From contig RQOL01000466.1 in the NCBI GenBank assembly GCA_013076295.1, positions 2,976,001-3,040,000 on the forward strand: a stretch of 64,000 nucleotides of DNA, written 5' to 3'. The translations under genes were made by a program, and so were the position numbers. Below are positions 22,401 to 35,953 of this stretch, in pieces. Under the pieces are notes generated by a model. It made no database searches and was not told where the DNA came from. It saw only the letters and a list, made by a program, of their open reading frames with translations. Numbering within the stretch: position 1 is the first letter of the stretch; each line of letters starts with the position of its first letter. This DNA is from Sanderia malayensis. Lineage: Eukaryota; Cnidaria; Scyphozoa; Semaeostomeae; Pelagiidae.

Positions 22401-25400
22401 GGCCACGTACCGGCTTCCCTCTAAATCCAGGAAGACCTGGAAATCCAGCTAACCCTTGCTTACCCTGAAATAGAAATATCATACGCAAATGATAAAAATA
22501 GTCATATAAATATTACTAATTATCAATAAACAAACCAAGGCCTAGTATATTGAAGTCGTTTATAAAAGTAATCACCTTTTTCCCGATTTTTCCAGGCTTT
22601 CCTGGGATTCCAGTTCTTCCAGGCAGACCCTAGAAGCGATTCCGAAAAGAAATAAGCAATCTATGATTTGCTATTCAAAAGACTGGGTTAACAAAAATAT
22701 TTGTTGTACATCAAGTGCCATCGAGTAAGAAGCCTCAATGATATATTTACTTACATCTTCCCCTGGGAGTCCTGGTTTCCCCGCGTCTCCATAGTCCCCA
22801 TGCTCTCCCTAAATCAAAGACAGAAATTTCGGCTGTATATAACGACGAATAACATTAATTAAAACTCAGGCAAAGTATAGTATCATAAAGCATGCTATCT
22901 GCAGGCGATTAATGTGAAATGCGTAAAACATATTGAAAGTGATTGCTTACTGCCATTCCGTCCGAGCCGCTCATTCCACTAGGCCCCCTTTCACCTGTTT
23001 TCCCCTGCAAAATAAAATTGTTATATGAATATGAAACATGGTGAACATTGTCCTTGTCAACTGTTATTAATCTGCGAAGAAGAAATGGTAAAAAGGACAA
23101 AAACACAGAGCATAAACACTTGCGGGATTAAACATTAAACACTATTACATACATACATACATACTACATACATACTACATACATACTACATACATACAAA
23201 ATAGAAACAAATGAAGTACACTAGCTTACTGTTGAACCTTGCAAACCAGCTGGCCCTCGAGAGCCCTTCACCCCAGGCTCACCCTAAAACAACAGATATA
23301 ACAATCGGTATTACAAAAAGACATTAGTTTGACCAGGCGATAGAATTAAATTGATTATATCAGTAAAGGTCCACTTACATTTTGACCCGGATCACCACGA
23401 TCGCCACGACGACCAGGTTGTCCATCCTTTCTCAATAGAAAATAAATAATAAAAATATAATAATAAATATAATAATAAAAATAAAAACTTCCAAATTATC
23501 AAATAGCACGTTGTGTGAGGCAGCCGTTGATGATATATGATATATAGGTTATGATACATGATGATACAACAATATTACTTACACTTCCTGGCATTCCCGG
23601 CATGCCTTCTCTTCCTGCAATACCTTTTCTACCCTTGAAAAATAATAACCAAATATTTCACGTCAAATTCAAACGATTACAATGAATCGTGCCTTGTACT
23701 TGTCTCCAAAAATAAAATAAAATGCATGCATAAATTCCTGATTTGAAGGCCGGCAAAGCAGTTTGGAAGGAATGTAAATTAGACAAATTAATCAATGTCA
23801 ACAAAATAAATATTTCGACAAACCGGTTCACCAAGTTCTCCAGGCATTCCGTTATCTCCAGGTTGACCAACAACCCCCTGCAGCAAAATAAAATCCATCA
23901 TGAGAAACTTTTATCAACAACAAACAAATTATAAATGAAAAAGAAATATGACGTGAAAGCAGTCTATGTAGAAAGGCGTAGCACATGAAAAACATACCGG
24001 GTAACCTGATGCTCCAACTTCTCCGTGAGAACCAGGCGCACCATCCTCTCCCTGAAATAAATTATCCTTGATTGTAATAATATATAATCATTAGTTTAAA
24101 TGACTTTACAAAGCATTTCCTTTGAGATATCTAAAAACTAATCGGTCTTTTATTCCAACCTACCCTTTCACCGGGTATTCCTGGGTTACCATCCATGCCT
24201 GGCTTACCATCCAAACCCTAAAAACAAGAGAAGTCAAGAAACTTAATAAAACATATCACAACAAAATGAAGTCAACTCAAACTGAAATCGTCAACTTTGT
24301 CATAAAATCTAAAGATATATGGGTTTGGCTTACATTAGGACCAGGCACTCCAGCTAATCCACGAGGTCCAGGCTCTCCTTGAAAACCCTAAAACATGATC
24401 ACACCCATAATCAGATCAAATCAGAATTGTCTCCACCAGTTTAGAAGAATCATCATGGCGTATTTTGATATCTTACCACTGGTCCTTCTTCACCATCATT
24501 ACCTGTCTCTCCTTTTGGCCCTTGTTTTCCCTAAAATAAAAGCAGCAGATAAATAAATTATTGCATGATAAAAAGTATGAATAAAAGAAAAAGAAGTTAA
24601 TTAATCAACAGAAAGTTTATGGCTCCATTTCACCTTTTCACCTTTTGGTCCTTTGTAACCATTTTTGCCCCTCATTCCGACTCTACCCTGTGAGCAGATA
24701 AGATTATTAATATGCTAGCATGAAATGCATATGCTGTAGATAGCTCAATAGCATGGGGATGTATAATGTAGATATATCACAAAGCAATGCAACAAGATAT
24801 ACCAATATGCCAGGAAAGCCCCTTTCTCCTTTCTCTCCTTGTCTTCCTTTATCGCCCTATTTACAAAATAAGGAAAACACAATAGCAATTCAAATTCAAA
24901 TACCTGACAGTGAAGAAGAGCATGTTATAAGAAACTTACTGGTTTGCCAGGAGCACCTGAATCTCCTTTTATCCCAGAAGGACCTGGTGAACCCTAAAAT
25001 GCAAACAATATTCACTCATAAAATAAATAATAAACATTTAAAACAAAAACAAATATAAACATGAATAGGAAGCAATGGATAATGGAAAATCTAAAGACAA
25101 GTCGAATCAATTCACTCACATGTCTTCCTTCAAATCCACTTTTGCCAGTTGGCCCGCGGGGACCCTAAAAGTTAACAATAACCAATATTTAACTACTTAC
25201 ACACTACAATTCAGAATAAGAAATGAGAACATCCACACATGAAGCTGTAGAGACCACTTGCAAATATTTTACAACTTATTTTAATATTCACCCTTCTTAC
25301 AGGGTAGTAAACAAAAACATGTCCCAGTATTCTGGCAGAAATATTCAACAAATTACTTTGAAATAGAGCCGCACTTAAACACCATTTGGTGAAGAAGTCT

Positions 25401-28400
25401 ACAGTGGACCTTTGCACTTGTCTCCGATCCTTGAGCTGGAGGTGACAATTTACAAATATTTCAGGACATTTTTTTACACTCCTGTTTCGTTTTGTTGATG
25501 AATAAATAATATCTCCTTCATCTTCATATTATAGATATTTGGTGGGAACTTGAAAAGCAAAAATGTCGAAAATCGCATAGATTTGTTGCGTGAAATAGAA
25601 TTATCAGCAAATTAAAACACGCTTTGTTCTTCCGGCTTTGGTCTCGATGATTTAATAATAAATACATACCGGAGGTCCGGGAACTCCTGGTTTTCCGGAG
25701 ACTCCTTTAGAGCCCTGAAAATAAAAACACGAGAGACTTGTGGAAGATATTTCAAAACAACAATATCTATAGAACACACAACGTCTTTATTATTCGAGAA
25801 TATGGGATGAGAAAACATAAGGGACTTGAGATGGTTAAATGATGTTTCAACACAAACCTTCTTTCCATCGCGACCGGGATCACCTGGTGTACCTCTCTTT
25901 CCTGGCGGACCCTAAGATAATAACAATTGCTCCTAATCATATCCTATAAATGAAGTGAGCAATGATTTATCGCCTTAGTAACAACAGCTGTCTCACGAGC
26001 ATGTTGAGATAAATGTAATACCTGTGGTCCATGTCCGCCTGTTGACCCTGGTTGCCCAGGCTGTCCAGCTTCGCCCTGCAAAGATTAACCTATTGTCAAC
26101 AGCAGTCATCTATATCACAATTGGTTAAGAAATCACAAATATCACAATGAAGTTCAAATGTTATGAAGTTGGTTTACCGTTGGCCCGGGAGGTCCCCTCT
26201 TGCCGGGTTTTCCAACGAAACCCATTGGTCCCTATAAAAGAAATTTCATAGCATAATTAAACCAATATATATGGGGGCCACATTGAATTCTGCATAGTTT
26301 GAGGCATGTTATGTTTAGTTTCCCTCACAATTTCACCCTTTTGTCCTGCCTTTCCATTTTCTCCGCGTTTTCCTGGTTTACCCTAACAAAAAAATATGAA
26401 GAAACAAATGAAATCTTCATATAAATATCACAAAACCCCTTTGAGATGAAAAACAAGAAATAGGAGCAAAAATATACTGTTCTAAATAAAAACTCACCAT
26501 TGAACCTTGGGGTCCATTAGGGCCCATTGGTCCAGGTGTACCCGAAGTTCCCTTCAAAAAACCAAAATGATATTAGATACATCGAAACTTGTACATGTGC
26601 TATATCTCCCACCTAACCAAGGACATATCGCGATGTGTAGTAATTAATGTACACATCGAAATAGCAGCAGAAAACTTACTGCTGGTCCTTGGGAGCCATC
26701 TTTTCCTGGAGTACCTGGAGTTCCCTAAAAAACAGCGAGATTCAATGGTTTAATTGTGTATTCAGTTATTAAACTTTCAAAAATGAAGTGCATAGAGCCA
26801 TATATTTAGAAATATGTAAACTACAAACAGTTGGCCATACGAACCATTCTACCAGATCTTCCATCTCTACCATTCACACCAACCATTCCTCTGGGACCCT
26901 GTAAGATAAAAACTCTTCATCAAGTCGTATTGCTCTAAGTGGAATTTCCTACCAGGTATTGGAAACCCCAAGAATCTAAAACATGTTTTATTACCCTTAG
27001 CCCTCTTTCTCCTTTGTCCCCAACTTCGCCTGCATCCCCCTGTAATAATAAAAACAAATATCAATTTCATATTCTCAACCTTCTGGAAGTGGTAGAATTG
27101 ACAAAAGCTTTGATGATTCAGACATGCGTACTGGATCATACCTTGTCTCCCTTTATCCCAGATTTGCCTGCATGTCCTGTTTGTCCAGCATCACCCTATT
27201 GCAAACAAAAGACCATAGCACTATTTACAACAAGCAGCATACTCACGTCAACAATCCAAATCCGAGTAGCAACTAGCTACAACGAAAAGAGCTAAATATC
27301 TATGAAAATAAAAGCGTTGAGGGAATTCACTGATTGAAAGCCATGGAGCAGAGACAGATCAACAATATAGTACATACTTTCTGACCTGGTTTCCCATCGA
27401 ATCCCGGCATGCCTTGTATTCCAGGATTACCCTTCAAAGAATAATTGACAGAATGAACAGAGCTGAAATTTCAAGCATCGCAATTTGAGCGATTCTAAGC
27501 AATGATCTAATACATGTATTTGCCTTCGTAAGTGATATTACCTGTTCGCCTCTCTTTCCCTGAGCTCCTGGTTTCCCTTGGTCTCCTGTGTTTCCCTAAA
27601 ATAACACAAGAAAACTCAAGCAAACAGCAAATGGCTCAAACAATTCAAACAGTAAGACTTCTTTTGGCACCAACAACATTGATAAACTAAATATTATTTT
27701 AAGAATTAGTTTCACCTGCTTTCCTGTCTCACCCTGTGGTCCCAATTCTCCATCCTGCCCAGTATCACCCTGAAATTAAAGTTAACAATCATCATAATCA
27801 TCACATTCCTTCTTCGTGTTCGTACTAATAAGCATCTAAAACAGGGACATCGCAATAAACAAGCATTCAAGGTTAAATCGCTGTCTTACGGCGTCTCCTT
27901 TTTGACCTTCTGCTCCATGGGAGCCTGGGCTACCAGATCGTCCCTAAAAAGCAACAAAACAACATTACGAGGACATCTTTCTCGAAAGATAAAACTTCTT
28001 GGATTTACAGTCAAAGGGCTTAGCACCATACTTTATCACCAGGTCTTCCAATTGGTCCATCTTCTCCTTCTGGACCCTGGAATCAAAATCGATTCTTCAA
28101 AAACATCAATTCTTCGTTTCTGTGAGACTCCAAAATTACTAGCAAATATATTAACTGTTTACTGCACACATGAAAATGAAATAAACTCACCATAGGTCCA
28201 CCAAGACCACGTGGTCCTTGTTCACCACCCACGCCTTGAGGACCCTACGCAACAACGCAAATAGAAATCATATGACAAAAATTTGATGATAAATTACTCA
28301 CTAAAAAATATATAACTAATACGGAATGAACTTATCAATACCGTTTCTCCTTTTTTTCCAGGTGCGCCTTGTTTTCCAGCAGGTCCAGCAGGTCCCCTCT

Positions 28401-31400
28401 CTCCTTTCATTCCTAACTGCCCAGCCTCGCCTTGATATCCCTTTAGTCCGGGTTTTCCACGTGGCCCCCTTGAGCCGCGCTCGCCTTTTCTTCCTGATTC
28501 GCCATCCAAACCTGTCTTACCAGGATAGCCTTTAGGTCCCTGGGAATGAAAAAAGATGGAATGAAAAAAGATGGAATGAAATTAAAAACAAAAAATCACA
28601 ATGACAACGCGTGTACTTTTGAAATAAAAAAAATTTAAACGTTGCTAACCTGTTCACCTGGTTTTCCAGTGGTTCCTTGATATCCCTTCGGGCCCTAAAG
28701 CACGATATTCGCATTACTTAACTCTCGTATTAACATCTGATATGTAACGCCCAACCAACAATATGGTGCAATATATACATCTACGTACCCTGGGTCCTGT
28801 TTGTCCTCGAATTCCCGCTTCTCCAGGTGGTCCTGGCGGTCCCTGGACGAAAGCTCCACGTTTTTAACACTCACAGTTTCATATGTGGTGACTCATGCAT
28901 AGTACATACTTAAGATATGCGTGCATTAATAACACAACATAATAAGGTGGACATCAATTTGAAAACAGTAAGAAGTAGACTGCAGCTAAATGTTAGCCAC
29001 AAAAAGATAAGTGCTAGCGAGACATAAGTGTAAACTCTGTTACAGCGACCTGAGATGCAGTGATCATGTTGGTTGGATCATTAAGCCAGAGGGTGGCTAT
29101 TACAAAGCATGAAACGCCTATTGAAATCAATAAGTACTGGTGTTTTCATTTCAAGGATTTTGAGATCACGCAATATTATTTTCAGCCCTTTCAAATGTAA
29201 GATTTGATTGAACCCATAAATAGATATATGTCATGGTGGGATGACATGGAACCCATAAAGAAATGACATGGAGTAAATAACACAGTAGAAGGATGAAACT
29301 AATTAAAATGACTCATCTTACTCGATCTCCGTAATCTCCTCTCAAACCTTTTTCTCCGGCCTCTCCCTGTAGAGATAACAATAACATTGTGGTATTTCAC
29401 CAATCAGAACGGAGATTGACCGAATGGATTAATTACAAAAAGTCGACTCACTTTGTCACCGGGTCTTCCAGGATCTCCATTATCTCCTATGTTGCCAGGA
29501 ATTCCCTAAGATAATGACAACGTTTAGCTAATCACAATGGTCTGAATTTGATTAGGTGTACATGGGCGTGGAATTAAACAACTATGCCAAAAACGGTTCC
29601 TTTCATATTGCTACGCTATTTGTCATAGAGTCAGATTTGATCTATTTATAGTACTTACACCGCTTCCCTTGTAACCAAATGGTCCCAGATTTCCTTGGCT
29701 TCCAACTGGTCCCTATAGAATTAAACAGTTGAAGTGCGTAGCATTATTTTGGCAGTGACAAAATATAAAGAGAAGGACGATGAATTAAGGAAAATTAGGT
29801 TTGAGCGTTAAGAAACTTGCTGAGAAACTTTTCGTGCCATAAATAGGGTGAAAGCTAAGAAGCTCTAATACGAGAATTTTGTATAGTTTCTTATAAAAAA
29901 AATGGGTGTACTTCAACAAGCTATGTTTGTTAAATACGAAACAGAGTAAGTGACAACGAGGATTAAATACCAAGATGCATGAATAGAAATACTCACGGAC
30001 GATCCCATTGGGCCTGAAGCACCTTTTGCACCAGGATCTCCTGTCTCGCCCTAAAAACAATACATATGGGTTGATAGGTTGCTTTGAGGTGTCGAAGAAT
30101 GTTTGGATTGAAAAAGGAAAGAAAGGAACAACTTATGAATATAGCAAAAAGGCTTACAAAGTTCTAACCTTGATACCATCTTTCCCTGGGTCCCCCTGTG
30201 GTCCAACGCTGCCATAACCACCCTAAACAAAGACAAAAACGCAAAAATTAATTACAGCAAATCAAGATATCAAGGCCACAGGGCACAAAGTCATTGGCTT
30301 ATAGATACGTTAAGATCTTTACCAAAAATGGAGATTTTATCAGAATTTGAAGAGAATTAGTGGTAAACTATTATCCATGTTAACGAACAATGCAAACCAT
30401 ATTTCTCTTTGTATTCTAATTGTAATTTTATTAGAATTAATTACGGCAGATTAGATGATATTCAAAGAACATCGACATCGTTCAGGACATAGCTATTATG
30501 TAGGCTATTGATGTCTAAACGTTTTGTCTAAAGAAAAGGTCTGGACGATATAATCCAATTGAACTTTTAAGACGGAATCATGAAATTCACTTACTGTTCT
30601 CCCTCTTTCGCCTTTTTCTCCAGGCCCGCCACGTGCACCTCTATATCCCTAATTCAGGAAAGCCAAACAATATATCTGATACAGATTAAAACTAAGAGAT
30701 GATAAGATGTTTTATGTGGCAAATACGCCAAGCAGGGACGGTGCCGTTCAAAACCCTGATCTATTACAACGTCAAATAAACGACTATTTCAATATATAGT
30801 ATGCCAAGCAATGTAATATATACATACAGATTCACCCTTTCTTCCTGGCCTTCCTGGACTTCCTGGTGGTCCCTGAAACAAATAAATATATAATAATAAC
30901 AAGAAGAAACCTAAGAGTGTAAAATGTTGTTCAACTAAAAAAAAGCAGAAGCGGAAAAAAATGAATTATACAAAACTCTAATACTATCAAAATAGAATTC
31001 GACTTTGACGTTGAACAGTTTTGAAATGTTTTAGCATACCTCTGGTCCTTCGCGATAAACGATCCGGCCAAGAGAACCTTTTCCAAACAATCCACCGCTA
31101 AACGGACCCTTTTCCTGTCAAAGATAAATAGATCAACGTTACTCAATGCTCTGCTGATCAACGTTACTCAATGCCCTGATCAACGTTACTCAATGCTCTC
31201 TGATCAACGTTAATCAATGCCCTGATCAACGTTCCTCTATAAACAACACAACATTTGTCATGAAAAGAACCCTATCAGGATCTGGTGGCCGGATGTCAAG
31301 AGTGCGTGTGAGAGTGCAAAATTCCAATTTCAAGATTCTCCGATTTCAACCCACAGCGTTAATCACCAGAACGATGCCATAATGAAGTGGGAATTGAAGA

Positions 31401-33609
31401 CAGAAGGACTTTCAGGCTGCGTCTCGCGACTTTTTGGTCTTGTTGAAAGAAAATCCCAAGTGTAAAAAAGATAACCTCTACTTATGCGGCTTGCCTTTTT
31501 CCTGTGTCACTCACCAGAAGATGGCCCGGAGGACCAATTGGTCCAATTGGCCCAGTATCTCCTTTTTGTCCCTTTGTCCCTTTTGAACCAAACACTCCGA
31601 TGTCTCCCTGCAAAGATGTGAAATTCAGATTCAAAACGATCAAAGACGAAACTTTTCAATTTTAACAGCCAGTTAAGCCACAAAGTAAAAGTTCCAAGCA
31701 AAGTAAAGCACATACTTTTGCCCCAGTTTTTCCTTTAGAACCTTTTGATCCTTGTGACCCCTAAAAAGAAACAATTGACAGATAAAAACGGGAACCATGG
31801 TCGGATAATCATTTTAATACGTCGTTTAATTGCTTCGAAAATGTGAAATATAACCACAACATCCCACCTTGACTCCTTTCAGACCTGGCTCACCTTTCTG
31901 ACCAGGAATGGACAACTAAAACAAATTGATTTAATTTCAAAATTTCTTCAACTCAGGCGCTTCTAAATTTAATGAAATATTTAAAATTGAATAGTATTGA
32001 AATTATGATGCGTGAACTTACACCCGAAGTTGAATCTGGAAAGAGAAAAAAATTCATTAAGTAACATAGAGAGTATATTGTATCATTCGTATATAATCGA
32101 GTCTTTAACAACAAGAGCTTTTTCGGTCATGTGCAGTGCGCATGTCCTCCTGTACAATAAAAGAGTTCTCCTTGGGTTGTCTCGATGACAAAGCTGACGT
32201 CATTGTGATATTGACGAGAAGACCTTAGACAATATTGGCAAAAAATCTTCTCTTATTATTGTCATTTGATGGAAAATGTTCTCGCGAATTTGAGATGAGA
32301 AAGGCAAAAAGAATTCAATAGTGGGTGACATGTAATTTGTCATTCGGGTAAAATTGTCTCCGATTTCCTTCGGAATTAAGTTCATCATTAAAGATCATCG
32401 GGATAGATTTGTTGAGTCAGTGGGAATCACCTTAGAACTCAGACTGTTTGAACAGGAAGTTTGATGATGCGAGGATTACAGCCTGCATTTTATATTTCCA
32501 GGGCATTTTTCGTTCATCGAACCTGTTATCCCATACACACCTTGATTTGTACGAATGATAAATAATATATAAACAGCATATTTACGAATATATCCCTCCA
32601 GGTTCAAAGCCTAAATGTACACTTAATATCTTAATCTTTCAAAAGTGACAAAACAAACTCATGCAGAAATTTTAGACAGAAATTATTTCGTAGAGAGGCC
32701 ACAAGGTTACATATCACACTTCACCAATATCGCATCACATAATATCCCTTGGGGTAAGTTTTCAGTACAGATTGTTACCATTTCGATTCTCATGGCGAGC
32801 CCAAGCCATTTATGTTCTAAACAATAATAAAGATACATATATCTCAACTTCCATAAAATTCCAGAAATTTTGTTACATTTTAAATTATCTAATATTGAAA
32901 TTTATATATTGAAAATATTTCTCTGTTCAATATGTTTTCATGACAGGGCGTTGATGATTAGTTTTGGGAAGCTCACAAGCATTAATATCGATTGATTACA
33001 CTCTCATTCGTATCGTGTGATGAATTGTTGTTTTCGTATTAAGTTGCCAGAGGGACTCTCACAAAAGATTGAACATGTTGGGTTATATTTGAGCTTTACA
33101 ACGTTTGTTTTAGCATACAAGAGAAGATATTGGACAAACATAAGATTTGGAAAGCGATTTATGCTGATAAACTCGAAAATTTCATGTTTTTCTCTTATTT
33201 CAACGGAAATCAAGACTGTACTAATTCCAATCCCTCGGGGTATTCGCTCAGGGTCTTCTACAGGCCTTTTGAAAAAAATTTGAGGTTACAGCTGAAATCA
33301 CCACATTGTCAATAACAAAAAGAATAAAAATACGAAAGTCAACCAAATGTCTGCCAAAATTTGCAATATAAAGTAATCTAAAGGTATTTCCTAACGGTAA
33401 CATATTAATGGAAATCAAAGCAGGGTCAATTGATAAATTAGTTTGGCTGTGACTGTCTTATATTCATTTCGATTTATAATGTACTACAATGGTAACTATT
33501 TTTAATGAAAACAACGGATAAATTTCAACAAACCTTGAGCTATCAAATCCCGGCACAGGAAGATGCAAGCAAAGTAGAAAATAAAAGGGAATTTCTTGAG
33601 TAAATGCAT
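17872..33609 (-). CDS. Fibrillar collagen alpha chain A (secreted procollagen)
   Basis: A gene of about 15.7 kb with nearly 70 small exons. The first coding exon, 33534-33609, encodes a signal peptide ([19 protein letters not shown] then RDLIAQ). 32022-32035 continues it, and 31868-31915 starts Gly-X-Y. A short minor helix runs to the exon at 31516-31610. Exon 31040-31114 interrupts it with a 25-residue non-collagenous segment ending IVYREGPE, the likely N-telopeptide. The major helix then runs from about 30874 to 20307. Exons 20063-20101, 19919-19945, 19792-19815 and 19595-19678 make the C-telopeptide. COLFI exons end at a TGA at 17872-17874 (GPVCFS). There are no WAP, VWA, VWC or TSPN modules. 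The N-terminus resembles the minimal one of Hydra collagen 1, as I recall it. It would trimerise through the C-propeptide and form mesoglea fibrils. The paralogue collagen B lies directly upstream. Confidence 0.93.
19595..20101 (-). other. Collagen A tyrosine-rich C-telopeptide
   Basis: Exons 20063-20101 ([13 protein letters not shown]), 19919-19945 (KMPFYGYRF), 19792-19815 (QPLAKAGG) and 19595-19678 (28 residues including [16 protein letters not shown]) follow the last Gly-X-Y exon. The segment is rich in Tyr and then basic. The RRLRQQ and LGLTDDKQ stretches are candidate sites for release of the C-propeptide, by furin-type or tolloid-type proteases respectively; this is inference. Confidence 0.8.
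23146..23199. repeat. CATA-type microsatellite
   Basis: Runs of ACATACAT interrupted by ACTACAT in a collagen A intron. Confidence 0.85.
31131..31240. repeat. 22-25 bp tandem repeat, 5 copies
   Basis: GATCAACGTTACTCAATGC followed by a short variable tail (CCT, TCTGCT or TCTCT) repeats in the collagen A intron upstream of the exon at 31040-31114. Confidence 0.85.
32036..33533. other. First long intron of collagen A
   Basis: A 1.5-kb AT-rich intron between the signal-peptide exon and the 14-nt exon 32022-32035. I see no gene or repeat family in it. First introns of collagen genes often hold enhancers, but nothing specific is visible. Confidence 0.5.
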
Positions 33610-35953
33610 TCTCATACACAAGGCTGCTGGTTATACTGTGCTACAACACAGTAGGCCAGCGCCTATTTGCCAACCAAACTGATAATCACTTCGCAATGGC
33701 ACAATGTCCGAGAAATTAAATGAGCCCGGAGATTTGTTGCTCAGAATCCTTGAGGCCCACAAAACAATTCAACATGTTTCAGTGACTGACGTTTTATTCA
33801 TTCAATTAAAGATGGCCATCACAGACATGTCACCCAAACACTTGACCGGTTTTTGGGCTTAATGCCTGAAGCGAAAAGTTGAACAAGGAATCGTTGTCAG
33901 AATAAAAAGTTGAGGAGGAGACCTCCCTGGGTATAACAAGAGTGTCTTGTCGTAAAGACGCAACAGGAAAAGGCGTTGGCTTACGTAAATGCAATATTTG
34001 TCGTTTCAGCCATTAACAACCAGTTGACTTTTATCAAGTTAAAGTTGAAACTTGGCAAGTCAAATCAATCCAGGGGGTGCGAAAATTGCGCGAGTCAAGT
34101 TCGAGTTATCGAGAGTGAGTTCGAACCGACAAAAGTTCGAGTTATCGAAAATTACTTGATGCAGAAGATGTTCGATGCATGAATTAGTTTGACTTGAATC
34201 GTGGAATTCAATTCAACAGTATTTGAAGGAATTAAATTAGGCAAATGACATGGTGTGCCGAAGTCAGCACCATTGGTCACCACCATTGGTCACAACACGC
34301 TTGATTTGCACTGCGCTGTGCATAAGGTACATGCTGAAAAAAAGCAGCAATTTTGAATTTTCACAAAAGATGCATTTGTGCTCTAACCAGTGTGCAATTT
34401 TAAAGGAATTCGACTATTCTACGATTCAGAACTGTTCATTATCTCCATATAAATTCACACAATTCACAATGAATTGTGTGGCAAGCTTTTTACCACCATT
34501 CAAAATGGCTCGCACGGCAAAAATATCCTGCCTAACACTTGTTCCTCCGCCTTGGCACTTTCGGCGTTCCATGATGTCATTGAAGTCAATGACATGACAA
34601 GTTGTTGTCAAGAAAAGGAAATTCACACGAAACTTACTTTCCTCGCTTCTTGTCTCAACTATGCCCCCGGGGCTTAATATCTTAATATGTTGGCGAAAAA
34701 GATTTTTTTCAATATCAAGCTTTGAAAGCCTGTGGTATGCATGTTCAACAATTAACAATTGTTTGCAAGTAACAAAATGTTTAAAAACAATTAGAAACGA
34801 TCACAGTTATGGGTGCATCTTTGAGGAATTACGTCAGGGTCAGTCACTCCTCAATTTCCCGTCATGCAAAGCAAGTCATTGAAAACTTTGATATTCATCA
34901 GCATTCAACAATAATACAAAATTTTATCTTGTCCTGAAATGCTGTCTTTTTCGAAAATAGAACTATCGTGTGTTCAGACAACCAATTTTTCATATGAAAA
35001 TTCGAATGCCCTCTTCTGGCCCAGTTGCAGGGGCTTTTTGAAAAATTTGATAGGCCAGGAAAAGGAGCACTGAAAGTTATTTTGGTGGACAAATGCAGTA
35101 TTGCAATCCCTTGAAAGACTATCCACGCACATTTAACGAAGGAAAACGCATTTTTAAAGCATTTCTAGACTCTCTTTATCGGCATAACTCGCCGATAAAG
35201 TCGAAACATTGTGTATTAAGTCTATTTATAAGCATAAAGTCAACTTACCGTGATAAAAACTATTGCCTTCTGCAATGCCAATTTCACCACAGCTGCGCAA
35301 AAATGACACCAGGTCAAGCTCTTCCCTTGTTCACGCATTTCACTTTAAGAAGTGGGGATTAATCAAGACAATTATTAATTCCGAAACGACAGACTATCGT
35401 CAATATGACTTAGCAAGATCAAGGGGAAAGGCCACCGTGTTCAAATACAATGCTTGCGTAATTTCCTATTCCTAAGAGCAACAAATCCCCAGTGAATACA
35501 GTTATTCTCGCTTTTTGAGACTACTAAGAAAAGAAAACAAAAATGGAATGGCTGTTTTACACGGAAACTTGCAGAAACCATCTTACCATTTAGCAGGAGA
35601 AAAAACGGAGTTTCTGGTAAACAAGTCGTAGCCCAGTGGCAAACAAGTTTAATGATAAACTCTTTACAAAAAATGTTGAAATTCCAAAAAAGATGTAAGA
35701 AAAACTAAATGCTTTAAAAATTAACCATTGAAAGACAAACAATTGAGAACAACAATTTGATAAATCAATAAAGCTGCTTTAAATTGTTCGTATAAAAAGT
35801 TAAGTAATCTAAGTAAAAAAGTTCCAGAGAAATAGAAATCCCTATACAATCGCTACGGTTTTGATAAATGAAATGCCATTAAAGTTATTAATGCAGTAAC
35901 ATTGGCCATACATATAGTTCAAAAACCTTTCAAATGGAAAGGTCAGTGAATAT
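33610..35953. other. Spacer between the two collagen genes
   Basis: 2.3 kb of AT-rich sequence holding the collagen A promoter side (from 33610 up) and the collagen B 3' UTR (below 35953). No further gene is supported. Two short perfect hairpins lie inside, at 34456-34480 and about 34576-34596. Confidence 0.5.
34456..34480. repeat. Perfect 11-bp-arm hairpin
   Basis: CACACAATTCA, a 3-nt loop CAA, then TGAATTGTGTG. It lies in the spacer between the collagen genes. A second, smaller one (TGTCATTGA-AG-TCAATGACA) follows about 100 bp later. Confidence 0.75.

Larger units (their letters stand above)
20307..31915 (-). other. Collagen A triple-helix exons
   Basis: A long series of short exons, many of 45 or 48-54 nt, almost all starting with a Gly codon and encoding uninterrupted Gly-X-Y. 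The 3' end is 20307-20351 ([15 protein letters not shown]). Exon 23379-23426 encodes [10 protein letters not shown] with two overlapping RGD motifs. The only obvious break is exon 31040-31114, between minor and major helix. Introns are about 100-500 bp and contain only simple repeats. Confidence 0.93.

Noticed and set aside
23146..23199. Direct-repeat array considered as a CRISPR-like array
   Set aside because: Simple microsatellite without unique spacers, in a eukaryotic intron.
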